Made by a program: the position numbers and the translations under genes | Notes under the pieces: model-generated | The model's database searches: none | Told to the model about the DNA's origin: nothing | Seen by the model: the letters and a program-made list of their open reading frames with translations, nothing else | Shown here: one piece after another, positions 10,501 to 17,524 of the stretch | How positions within the stretch are numbered: position 1 is the first letter of the stretch | Layout: each line of letters starts with the position of its first letter | Source of the DNA: Sulfurimonas sp. | GTDB lineage: Bacteria > Campylobacterota > Campylobacteria > Campylobacterales > Sulfurimonadaceae | Reading direction: 5' to 3' | NCBI RefSeq assembly: GCF_029027405.1 | Contig: NZ_CP093396.1 | Coordinates: forward strand, 992,001-1,056,000 | Length of the DNA stretch: 64,000 nt

Positions 10501-11594
10501 GTAACATGATAGAGTTTTTTAGCTACTGCAAATGGATAGACATCTTCACTCATAACTACATTAGGATCATGTAAATGTTTTACAGTTATACGATAATTTT
10601 TTGTACCTTTTTCTATTTCTTGGTCTGTTGCCCATTGTGAGGATGCATTTTTATGTTTTTTAATAGAACTACTTAAAAAGTCCATAATCACTTTTTTACC
10701 TATATCTGTAGATATGTCTCTTCGTCCGTATCCATCTTCAAATGATATATTTTGACCCATATAATAATCAAATGCATGAAACTGCATATCAGAACTATTT
10801 TCAGTATATTCATTAACAGCATTAAGCATGTATGATCTATTTGGATTTGTTGTTGCATCTAATGTACCTTGATCTGCCACTTTATCATTATCAAAATTTA
10901 TATATGGGTGGAACCCTCTAGCTTCTCTTGTTGGCGAGCCTACACTCATCCAACTTATATAATCTTCTAACCATGCATTATCTCTATTTCCTTCTGGCTT
11001 TAACATATCTTCATATGCTTTAGCCGTAAAGATATCACCTTTCCCATGTGCAACGATTATAATACCATGCCCTAGTCTAATACTCTTTTTGTAATCATTA
11101 ATTTGTTTAGATAAATCAATACTTCTATCAACACTATATATATCAAGATAGTTTGTACCTCCTAAATCATCTACAATTTTATCAAATAGTTCTTTTTCTT
11201 TTTTTGATAATTTTGCTATTTTTCCAGCAAGATTAGTTGCTTTACTAAGTCCTCTTGTTAGAACTAACTTCATAATTGTTGTATAAGTATCCCAGCCATC
11301 TTCTTCAAGAGACAGAAGCATATATGTATCATATATATCTCCATAATATCCATGAGTTTGGTTGTATGATGTTTTAAAGTTTAGTTCTTTTTTCATCTTT
11401 GTTACATTACCATCATATTTTTCTAAGAGAATATTTTTTTCAATCAATCTTAATTTATATTTTGCATCTTCTTCACTTGTCATAATGCTATTAGCAAAAT
11501 ATATATCATTAATACACTCATTTATCTTGGGTGTATTCGCTTGAAGAGACAATGAAACAAACAATAAAAAGATTAAAATCATATACTTTTTCAT
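7521..11594 (-). CDS. Large secreted protein: hydrolase-like head, cadherin-like repeats, LVIVD beta-propeller
   Basis: The 1357-residue protein has a Sec signal (MKKYMILIFLLFVSLSLQA). Residues 140-330 resemble secreted alpha/beta-hydrolase-like proteins: GHGIIIVAHGKGD at 176-187, then SVGSPT and HAFDYYMG. The serine expected in the nucleophile elbow (usually HSxG) is replaced by Gly, HGKG. A middle region carries calcium-loop-like stretches (DIDVNDDGVVD, DIDGNNIINYED). Three cadherin-like repeats with LDYESK motifs follow (about 780-1070). The C-terminus has seven repeats containing VTLSKDGTVAFV and LQIIDVSNP, the LVIVD type, fitting a seven-bladed propeller. Its ATG overlaps the stop of the upstream lipoprotein gene as TAATG, so they form a unit. 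The role is unknown; adhesion or matrix binding is a guess. It is probably not an active serine hydrolase. Confidence 0.8.
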   Translation of the reverse strand: MKKYMILIFLLFVSLSLQANTPKINECINDIYFANSIMTSEEDAKYKLRLIEKNILLEKYDGNVTKMKKELNFKTSYNQTHGYYGDIYDTYMLLSLEEDGWDTYTTIMKLVLTRGLSKATNLAGKIAKLSKKEKELFDKIVDDLGGTNYLDIYSVDRSIDLSKQINDYKKSIRLGHGIIIVAHGKGDIFTAKAYEDMLKPEGNRDNAWLEDYISWMSVGSPTREARGFHPYINFDNDKVADQGTLDATTNPNRSYMLNAVNEYTENSSDMQFHAFDYYMGQNISFEDGYGRRDISTDIGKKVIMDFLSSSIKKHKNASSQWATDQEIEKGTKNYRITVKHLHDPNVVMSEDVYPFAVAKKLYHVTDNTGGNGWVKASCGGSEVFDDWTDKTENEFYKLEGTDPVEYIESDCDISQIPTPKRGVVNVQLTWSDSNTDMNLEVDMPFGSKDIENVCLPIEHFSVLKQEDVEVGVYKVFVRNTQGFTPSTIPQEVHLAIDTPSSAVTFDFNITAVDMLNLGHVADIVISEKKEVTFVSKRTSNPPKVTHYARDDGSSRSYTTYIQQYVYKIISRLKQGLLGPLSNAEVNIYDANNTDDSLYTTRTTGGNSALTAGVIHFPSDVLNTLKDDKYYVVSIFGGDDIDVNDDGVVDASSTPNGGTIRAIIKGNKLKRDNFKVNILSEAIYQLSKDILNQDTTSISQRIENLTKRLLLKDIDGNNIINYEDILYWLPMYNKNKLLKDYNSNYEPVVQKIYKDEDIYDDVYAIAYEIFLNPQTLHVKENSIKDTIVGEIHVALLENNATFSIQGDGSNKFSIDDEGVVRVEKGVVLDYESKNIYDFNLSVTTDTQTLSVTLRIKIDNELDAPELSGSASYIDENSEEDTYVGKLHVNKGLSEIITIELQGDGNENFKINNIGVISVTKDALLDYESKRVYDFKVVASNEQGKSLPTSVYVYLNNLLDAPTLQPISLKTKENSSIGTQIGTLSMTSEGDIESISLSGEGNEDFSVDLNGTISVAKTLNYSTKSNYALQAVATNAYGSSKSVSVSIKIIGTIKPFLLGSYTSSYANGVTLSKDGTVAFVTDGGYGLQIIDVSNPRSPLRLVRYRTPGRTQGVTLSKDGTVAFVLDESTGLEIIDVSNPRSPFYLVRYDTPGEARGVTLSKDGTVAFVADGGYGLQIIDVTNPSSPLLLGSYDIPYYVTDVTLSKDGTAAFVVAGSRGLQIIDVSNPRSPSLLGSYDTPGHALGVTLSKDGTVAFVADYNSLQIIDVSKPSSPALLGSYDTPGEARGVTLSKDGTVAFVVDGPSGLQIIDVSNTSSPSLLGSYDTPGHAWNVTLSKDGTVAFVADGDSLQIIDVSFSIK
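7527..8440 (-). repeat. Seven tandem ~129-base repeats encoding LVIVD propeller blades
   Basis: The blocks CATCTATGATTTGTAAAC and TTCCATCTTTTGAGAGGGTT recur about every 129 bases across the 3' end of the large gene, with near-identical stretches and short variable parts. They encode seven copies of a roughly 43-residue blade. Such identity at DNA level implies recent duplication or ongoing gene conversion, and copy number could vary between strains. Confidence 0.9.
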
Positions 11595-12148
11595 TAGTTG
11601 CCTCCAAGTAAAGATGCAACATCGAAGTTACACTTTTCTTTAAGCTTATCTGACTTAGTAGACTCATACACTCCACCGCTAAGCTCTGCGTCATATTCTA
11701 GATAAGCTTTAACTCTTGACTTTCTATTTAATTGTAAATTCTTAAAGTCTTTACCTAGATAGCTATCTAGCAAAACTGGATCACCATAATATTTAGCATA
11801 AAAATTAAAATAAAAATTACAATCAGAAGCAGCATCAAGAGCGGCATGATTAGCTTCAGTATCCAAAGGATTATCTAAAATCTGCTGATATGCACTAGCA
11901 AGCTGAAAACCTATCTCAGTTACAATCTTATGATCTGTTGCATATTTTTTTACTATAAATATCTCCACATCATCTCTAACACCATTATCATTAGAGTCTA
12001 TTCCAAGCAGTGTAGAGTTATTAAGAGCTTCATCTGGTTGGGGAGGAAGTTTATATCCGTTTATAGTTTCATCTTCTGTTGCGTCCATACATCCAGTTAT
12101 AAAAAGAACTAAAAACAGACCTAAAATTACTTTTTTTATACTACTCAT
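11594..12148 (-). CDS. Lipoprotein with calcium-loop-like GIDSNDNGVRDDVE motif (paralogue 2, intact)
   Basis: A 184-residue protein with a type II signal, LFITGC (Cys20), so it should be lipid-anchored. The mature start GYKLPPQPDEALNNSTLLGIDSNDNGVRDDVE contains a DxNxNGxxDDxE stretch typical of EF-hand/thrombospondin-like calcium loops. The rest is predicted helical (KKYATDHKIV, AYQQILDNPLD, HAALDAASDC). No catalytic family is recognised. It overlaps the start of the large secreted-protein gene (TAATG), and the same pairing is preserved in the decayed copy at 6622-7300, so the two products probably act together. It could be a chaperone, anchor or protective partner. Confidence 0.8.
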   Translation of the reverse strand: MSSIKKVILGLFLVLFITGCMDATEDETINGYKLPPQPDEALNNSTLLGIDSNDNGVRDDVEIFIVKKYATDHKIVTEIGFQLASAYQQILDNPLDTEANHAALDAASDCNFYFNFYAKYYGDPVLLDSYLGKDFKNLQLNRKSRVKAYLEYDAELSGGVYESTKSDKLKEKCNFDVASLLGGN

Positions 12149-12418
12149 GATTATTTCCTTTTTTTTGCAATAATTGATAATAGTATCTTTTAGTTTTATT
12201 TAGTGCATTAAGATATAAATGTTTATCTTATATTATTAACAGAGTAACAAGTGGTAACACTCTACACTAGATATGTCAATGAGGTTTTTCTAAACCTGTC
12301 ATATGCTCGATGATTATAAGCTCTGTAAGCTGTGAAGGTATAGATGCTATCATCTTTATCATCTTGTCGTAGATATCTTCCATACCTTCAGTGTTGTAAA
12401 AAATAATTTTTTCATCTT
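12149..12418. repeat. Duplicated intergenic block between lipoprotein paralogues
   Basis: This 270-base gap holds no gene. Its first part (12149-12265) repeats the sequence upstream of the third lipoprotein gene (12977-13093), including a degraded form of the AACAAGTG palindrome. Its later part (about 12307-12392, GATTATAAGCTCTGTAAG through ATATCTTCCATACCTTC) repeats in shortened form at about 7345-7400. The pattern shows that duplication included both flanks of the lipoprotein gene. Confidence 0.75.
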
Positions 12419-12976
12419 CTACTCTTTAATCGCATCTATATCAAAATCACATTTTGAAGGGTGACTCATAGTAGCTCCATACATATGACCTGCTAAATTT
12501 GCATTAAAAAGATAATATGCTTTTATACGCTCTTTTGTATTAAATACTTTATCTACATATTCCTCATTAAAAATATCGTTATCTATACTGTAATGACCAA
12601 CTTTTTTCAATTTTTGATAATAAGCATAACTTTCACAATCCTGAGCACGATTTATAAGCATATACTTTTTATCTGCATAAGCAGTTTGCGGGTTTTGTAT
12701 AACCTGTTGTGCAGTTGCTCCCCATTGCATTGCAATTCCTGTTTTGATTTTAGGGTAATCTGCTTTTGCATATTTTTTTATAACCCATATCTCCACATCA
12801 TCCCTAACCCCATTGTTATTACTGTCTATTCCAAGAAGTGTAGAGTTGTTTAAAGTTTCATCTGGTTGGGGAGGAAGTTTATATCCGTTTATAGTTTCAT
12901 CTTCTGTTGCTTCCATACATCCAGTTATGAAAAGAACTAAAAACAGACCTAAAATTACTTTTTTTATACTACTCAT
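12419..12976 (-). CDS. Lipoprotein with calcium-loop-like motif (paralogue 3, diverged C-terminus)
   Basis: A 185-residue protein. Its first 60 or so residues are nearly identical to the other two paralogues: MSSIKKVILGLFLVLFITGC, lipobox Cys20, then GIDSNNNGVRDDVEIWVIKKYAK. The remainder diverges strongly (MQWGATAQQVIQ, RAQDCESYAYYQK, RIKAYYLFNANLAGHMYG), so the family has a conserved head and a variable body. It stands alone, without a large secreted partner. It is divergent from the lsrG-like gene across a 175-base region that carries a strong plus-strand promoter and a palindrome. Confidence 0.8.
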   Translation of the reverse strand: MSSIKKVILGLFLVLFITGCMEATEDETINGYKLPPQPDETLNNSTLLGIDSNNNGVRDDVEIWVIKKYAKADYPKIKTGIAMQWGATAQQVIQNPQTAYADKKYMLINRAQDCESYAYYQKLKKVGHYSIDNDIFNEEYVDKVFNTKERIKAYYLFNANLAGHMYGATMSHPSKCDFDIDAIKE

Positions 12977-13073
12977 TATTATTTCCTTTTTTTGTAATAA
13001 TCAATATTAGTATATTTTAGTTTTATTTAGTGCATGGTAAGATATAGATGTTTATTTTATATTATTAAAGAGT

Positions 13074-13093
13074 AACAAGTGGTAACACTTGTT
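13074..13093. promoter_or_regulatory. Palindromic operator candidate overlapping the -35 box
   Basis: AACAAGTG, GTAA, CACTTGTT: perfect 8-base arms around a 4-base centre. The last two bases are the first two of the -35 hexamer at 13092, a position typical of a regulator site. No T run follows, so it is not a terminator. A degraded copy is at about 12246-12262. The regulator is not encoded in the window as far as I can see. Confidence 0.55.
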
Positions 13094-13121
13094 GACTTAA
13101 TTGCATTATAAGAGATATAAT
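13092..13121 (+). promoter_or_regulatory. Sigma-70 promoter of the lsrG/lsrK-metK-mtn operon
   Basis: TTGACT (13092-13097) and TATAAT (13116-13121) are separated by 18 bases, the best promoter match seen in the window. Transcription would start near 13128, about 24 bases before the first ATG at 13152. Confidence 0.7.
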
Positions 13122-13151
13122 ATCTAAAAATATAATTAAGGAATTTAAAGA

Positions 13152-13442
13152 ATGTCAACAATAACAAAAAGAGTAACATTTATAGCAAAAGAAGGTAGTG
13201 AATCTAAGATGAAGGAGCTTTTAACAGCGATGGTAGCACCCAGTAAAGTAGAAGATGGATGTATTTTTTACGATATTTTTGTATATGAAAATAATCCTAA
13301 AAAATTTATGGCTGTTGAGTCATGGAGAGATGAAGCTGCTCTTGATGGACATAAAAGTACAGAGCATTATGCGACTTACAAATCTTCTTTTGAGCCATAT
13401 TGTGATAAAAAATATAGTGATGAACTAGAAATATTAGGATAA
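13152..13442 (+). CDS. Antibiotic-biosynthesis-monooxygenase-fold protein, LsrG-like
   Basis: A 96-residue single-domain ABM/dimeric alpha-beta barrel protein: KRVTFIAKEGSESKMKELL, then CIFYDIFVYENNPKKFMAVE and ESWRDEAALDGHKSTEHY. The last segment matches the ExWxDxxAxxxHxxTxHY pattern shared by LsrG and quinol monooxygenases such as YgiN. Known: LsrG isomerises phospho-AI-2. Because the next gene, 3 bases downstream, resembles the AI-2 kinase LsrK, an LsrG-like role is the best guess, but ABM proteins are hard to assign by sequence. It is the first gene of the operon, with promoter and palindrome directly upstream. Confidence 0.7.
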   Translation: MSTITKRVTFIAKEGSESKMKELLTAMVAPSKVEDGCIFYDIFVYENNPKKFMAVESWRDEAALDGHKSTEHYATYKSSFEPYCDKKYSDELEILG

Positions 13443-13445
13443 GTT

Positions 13446-15008
13446 TTGAGCTACTTAATGGCAATAGATGCTGGAACAGGAAGTGTTCGAGCAGTTATCT
13501 TTGATACAGTGGGAAATCAAATTAGTGTAGCTCAAAAAGAGTGGACTCACTTAGAAGAAGAGGGCGTGCCAAACTCTATGAGTTTTGATTTTGATAAAAA
13601 CTTTGAATTAGTAGTTTGGTGTATAAAAAATGCAATTTTAGATGCCAAGATAAAAAGTGAAGATATAGTTGCCCTAAGTGCCACAAGTATGCGAGAAGGT
13701 ATTGTTCTTTATGATGAAAATGGAAATGAGCTTTGGGCAGTTGCAAATGTAGATGCAAGAGCTGACAAAGAAGTTAAATATTTAAAAGAGACATTTTCTG
13801 GCGTAGAACAAGAGTTTTACAATTTATCAGGACAAACTTTTGCTCTAGGTGCTTTACCTAGAATTATGTGGCTTAAAAATAATAAACCTAAAGTTTATGA
13901 AAAAGTAGCAAATATCTCTATGATTGGAGATTGGATTTTAGCAAAGTTAAGCGGAGTTATTGCAACTGATCCAAGTAATGGTGGAACGACAGGAATTTTT
14001 TCTCTAGAAAACCGTGACTGGGTAAGTGATATGGCTACAAAAGTTGGAATAAAAAATGATATCTTTCCTCCAGTTTTAGAAGTTGGAACTTTGATGGGAA
14101 GTGTGAGTGAACAAGCTTCTAAATTAACAGGATTATCAAGAAAAACTAAAGTAGTTATGGGTGGTGGAGATGTTCAACTTGGAAGTGCTGGACTAGGCGT
14201 TGTCGAGTTAGGTCAAGTAGCAGTTTTAGGTGGTTCATTTTGGCAACAAGTTGTAAATATTCCTAGCTCTACTCCTCCTCCATCAGATATGGGTATAAGA
14301 GTAAACCCTCATGTTGTAAAAAATCAATCACAAGCAGAAGGTATAACTTTTTTTAGTGGTTTAGTTATGAGATGGTTTAGAGATGCTTTTTGTGAGATGG
14401 AAAAACAAGAAGCGCAAGAACGAGGCATAGATGCTTACTCTGTTTTGGAAGAAAAAGCAGCAAAAGTTCCTGTTGGGTCTTATGGAATTTTACCAATATT
14501 TTCAGATGCTATGAAGTATGGAAAATGGTATCACGCAGCTCCAAGTTTTTTAAACCTTAGTCTAGATGCTAGCATCTGTAATCGTGCTTCAATGTTTAGA
14601 AGTTTACAAGAAAATGCTTGTATTGTAAGTGCAATAAATTTAGAAAAAATTAAAGAATTTACAAATATAGAGATAGAGAAAATAGTTTTTGCCGGAGGGG
14701 CATCTAAAGGTGCTTTATGGTCGCAAATACTGGCAGATGTAACAGGCTGTCAAGTTCAAATACCTAAAGTAACAGAAGCAACTGCACTAGGAGCTGCAAT
14801 GGCGGCAGGTGTGGGTGCAGGCATATATGAGTCAATAACACAAGCCGCCAAAGACTTGGTTGTTTGGGATAAAACTTATGAACCAAATAAAGAAAATAAA
14901 AAACTGTATGATGAGATAAAAAAAAAGTTTAGTAAAGCTTATGAAGCGCAACTAAAGTTAGTTGATGATAATATCACGACTTCAATGTGGAAGGCACCTG
15001 GCTTATAG
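13446..15008 (+). CDS. lsrK: Autoinducer-2 kinase homologue (FGGY family)
   Basis: A 520-residue FGGY sugar kinase. Many stretches resemble enterobacterial LsrK: LMAIDAGTGSVRAVIFD at the start, SMREGIVLYDENG, ANVDARA, DPSNGGTTG, GGGDVQLG, GGSFWQQVVN, RWFRDAFC, YHAAPSFLNLS, and the ending TTSMWKAPGL. LsrK phosphorylates the AI-2 precursor DPD in the cytoplasm. Start: TTG at 13446 with AGGAT 6-7 bases upstream; an ATG at 13458 is the alternative and loses only four residues. No Lsr transporter, LsrR or LsrF gene is in the window. The sequence match is strong for the family and good for LsrK itself. The substrate could also be a related pentulose from the neighbouring salvage pathway. Confidence 0.85.
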   Translation: MSYLMAIDAGTGSVRAVIFDTVGNQISVAQKEWTHLEEEGVPNSMSFDFDKNFELVVWCIKNAILDAKIKSEDIVALSATSMREGIVLYDENGNELWAVANVDARADKEVKYLKETFSGVEQEFYNLSGQTFALGALPRIMWLKNNKPKVYEKVANISMIGDWILAKLSGVIATDPSNGGTTGIFSLENRDWVSDMATKVGIKNDIFPPVLEVGTLMGSVSEQASKLTGLSRKTKVVMGGGDVQLGSAGLGVVELGQVAVLGGSFWQQVVNIPSSTPPPSDMGIRVNPHVVKNQSQAEGITFFSGLVMRWFRDAFCEMEKQEAQERGIDAYSVLEEKAAKVPVGSYGILPIFSDAMKYGKWYHAAPSFLNLSLDASICNRASMFRSLQENACIVSAINLEKIKEFTNIEIEKIVFAGGASKGALWSQILADVTGCQVQIPKVTEATALGAAMAAGVGAGIYESITQAAKDLVVWDKTYEPNKENKKLYDEIKKKFSKAYEAQLKLVDDNITTSMWKAPGL

Positions 15009-15084
15009 TCAAAATTAAAGGTAGTTTTTCAAACTAGTTTTAAGAGAGACATCTCTTTTAACTGATAACAATTTAGGAAAAAAA

Positions 15085-16284
15085 ATGTATTTATTCACAA
15101 GTGAAGTAGTAGCCCCAGGTCACCCAGATAAGTGTGCAGATATCATATCTGACAGCATAGTCGATGCACTAATTATTAAAGATTCTAAAAGTAGAGTTGC
15201 TAGTGAAGTTTTTGTAGCTGGAAAACATGTAATAGTTGGTGGAGAAGTTACTTCAAAAGCTAATTTTAGTGATGCAGATTATGAGCAAATCGTTAAAGAT
15301 GCTCTTATAAACATTGGTTATGATGGAAAAAGTGCTTTTACAAGAGAGCAATGTCTTTACCCTGAGGATGTAAAAGTTCAAATCTTACTTAACTCTCAAT
15401 CTCCAGATATTAACCAAGGTGTTGACCAAGAAGACGGCGAAACTGGTGCAGGCGATCAAGGAATCATGTTCGGTTATGCTTCAAATGAAACGGCTGATTA
15501 TATGCCAGCGGCTATTACTTATGCAAGAATTTTATCTGATAAAGTTTATCACTACGCACTAAAACATAATCATAAACTTGGAGTTGACATAAAAACACAA
15601 GTTACACTTGACTATGGGAATAAAGAAAATTTTGAAAATTGTAAACCGCAATCAATACACACTATTGTTGTTTCTGCTCCTTCAAATGAAAATATGGATA
15701 TAGCAGAGGTTAGAGAACTTCTTCAAGGTCTCATAGATGACTCTGGGCTTCCAACAGAACTTTATGATCCTAAAACAACAATAGTTCACTTGAATCCAAC
15801 TGGAAGATATGTAAGTCACTCTCCACTTCATGATAGTGGATTAACTGGTAGAAAACTTATAGTTGATAGTTTTGGTGGTTACTCTCCAATAGGTGGCGGA
15901 GCTCAATCTTCAAAAGATTATACAAAAGTTGATAGAAGTGGACTTTATGCAGCTAGATGGGTTGCCAAACATATTGTTGCTTCTGGATTTGCTAAAAAGT
16001 GTTCAGTTCAACTTTCTTATGCGATAGGTGTTGCTAAACCTACTTCTGTTTCTGTTGATACTTACGGAACAGTTTGTGAAGGCATAGACGATGATAAATT
16101 ATCAACTTTTGTAAGTGAAAATTTTTCATTAACTCCAAACTGGATTACAGAAAAATTTGCTCTTGATAAACCAAGCAAAGAAACTTTTCTTTATGCAGAT
16201 GTAGCTGCTCGTGGTCAAGTTGGTCAAAGTGATTATCCTTGGGAAAAGCTAGATTCTTTGGAGTTATTTAAAAAACTAAAGTAA
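15085..16284 (+). CDS. metK: S-adenosylmethionine synthetase
   Basis: Makes S-adenosylmethionine from methionine and ATP. The 399-residue protein shows the family signatures: EVVAPGHPDKCAD near the N-terminus, GAGDQGIMFGYA in the loop over the active site, and the phosphate-binding stretch GGGAQSSKDYTKVDRSG. Length is normal. The ATG at 15085 has AGGAAA close upstream. It sits between the AI-2 kinase gene and the methylthioribose kinase gene. The 76-base gap before it contains a small hairpin (AAGAGA-GACA-TCTCTT) too weak and short to call a SAM riboswitch. Confidence 0.98.
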   Translation: MYLFTSEVVAPGHPDKCADIISDSIVDALIIKDSKSRVASEVFVAGKHVIVGGEVTSKANFSDADYEQIVKDALINIGYDGKSAFTREQCLYPEDVKVQILLNSQSPDINQGVDQEDGETGAGDQGIMFGYASNETADYMPAAITYARILSDKVYHYALKHNHKLGVDIKTQVTLDYGNKENFENCKPQSIHTIVVSAPSNENMDIAEVRELLQGLIDDSGLPTELYDPKTTIVHLNPTGRYVSHSPLHDSGLTGRKLIVDSFGGYSPIGGGAQSSKDYTKVDRSGLYAARWVAKHIVASGFAKKCSVQLSYAIGVAKPTSVSVDTYGTVCEGIDDDKLSTFVSENFSLTPNWITEKFALDKPSKETFLYADVAARGQVGQSDYPWEKLDSLELFKKLK

Positions 16285-16300
16285 TTCTTGGGAGATAGAG

Positions 16301-17524
16301 ATGGAGTATAAAGAGTTAGATGTAAAAAGTGTTATATCGTATCTAAAAGATGTTGATGAGGTTATGGACTACTTTTGTGGTGATGATTTAGAAGCAAAAG
16401 AGATAGGAAATGGCAACTTAAATTATGTCTATCTCGTTAGTTCAATCTCAAACCCAAAAAAAGCACTTATAGTTAAACAGGCTGTTCCTTACCTTAGATG
16501 CGTAGGTGAAGAGTTTGCTCTTTCACGCCAAAGAATGACTTTTGAAATAAGAGCACTTTTAAAATTTAAAAATATTGTAACTAGTGTTATTCCTAAAATT
16601 TACCATGCAAGTGAAGATATGTCCATCGTAGTGATGGAGTTTCTTGATTCTCATAGCATCTTAAGAGATGGACTTACATCAAGAGTTAAATATCCAAATT
16701 TTAGTGAGCATATTTCTACCTACTTAGCAAACACACTTTTTAAAACTTCATCTCTTTGTTTAGACTCAACGCAAAAAAGAGAACTTGTATATGAGTTTAA
16801 TGCAAACAGTGAGCTTTGCAAACTTACAGAAGATTTTGTATTTACTTTTGCTTTTATGCAAAATGAAACTAATGATGAAGAGAATGTAAAAAACAATCCA
16901 CTAGCAAAAAAACTTTTTTTAGACATGGAGTTTAAGGTAAAAGTATTAGATTTAAAGTACAAGTTTATGACAGCTTCAGATGCTTTGATTCATGGAGATT
17001 TACATACTGGTTCGGTGATGTTAAATGATAAAGAAACATTTGTAATAGACCCAGAGTTTGCTTTTGTTGGACCTTTTGGTTTTGATATTGGTGCACTTTT
17101 GGCAAATCTTGTAAATAACTATATTCGTCATAGTGTTGTAACAAAAGATGAGGATTTTAAAAAATACCTTCTTCAAATGATAAAAGAAGTTTTAGAACTT
17201 TTTAATAAGAAATTTTTGAAACTATGGGAAGTTCAGAGTGATTCTGCTTTACTTATAGATGGATACATAGATGCTAATACAGCCTCAAAATATAGAGAAA
17301 AGTTTTTAAAAGAGATACTAAGAGATAGCGTAGGCTTTGCAGGTTGTAAGATGGCAAGACGAGTTTTTGGTGTTGCTGGTGTTGCTGAGATTCGAGGTAT
17401 AGAAAATCAAAAATTACGCTTAGATGCTGAGGCTTTAGTTTTAAAAATAGCTAGAGAATTTGTTATCAAATATGAAAAAATAGATAGTATTGAAGATATA
17501 TTGGAGATAATAATTGCAGGGTAA
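16301..17524 (+). CDS. mtnK: S-methyl-5-thioribose kinase
   Basis: Phosphorylates methylthioribose released from methylthioadenosine by nucleosidase (MTAN). The 407-residue protein has the aminoglycoside-phosphotransferase-like fold: glycine-rich loop GNGNLNYVY, then IVKQAVPYLR typical of MtnK, catalytic HGDLHTGSVM near residue 230, metal site DPEFAFVGPFGFDIG, and the arginine-rich C-terminal segment CKMARRVFGVAGVAEIRGIE. Its end overlaps mtnA by 11 bases. Family members may also accept 5-deoxyribose derived from the 5'-deoxyadenosine left by radical SAM enzymes, which would suit the mqnE neighbour. Confidence 0.92.
   Translation: MEYKELDVKSVISYLKDVDEVMDYFCGDDLEAKEIGNGNLNYVYLVSSISNPKKALIVKQAVPYLRCVGEEFALSRQRMTFEIRALLKFKNIVTSVIPKIYHASEDMSIVVMEFLDSHSILRDGLTSRVKYPNFSEHISTYLANTLFKTSSLCLDSTQKRELVYEFNANSELCKLTEDFVFTFAFMQNETNDEENVKNNPLAKKLFLDMEFKVKVLDLKYKFMTASDALIHGDLHTGSVMLNDKETFVIDPEFAFVGPFGFDIGALLANLVNNYIRHSVVTKDEDFKKYLLQMIKEVLELFNKKFLKLWEVQSDSALLIDGYIDANTASKYREKFLKEILRDSVGFAGCKMARRVFGVAGVAEIRGIENQKLRLDAEALVLKIAREFVIKYEKIDSIEDILEIIIAG

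Noticed and set aside
11930-13010. Plus-strand frames opposite the lipoprotein genes
   Set aside because: They recur at each paralogue because the DNA is duplicated; the minus-strand reading has signal peptides and conserved motifs.
15009-15084. Possible SAM riboswitch upstream of metK
   Set aside because: Only 76 bases with one 6-pair hairpin; no recognisable SAM-I, II or III core.
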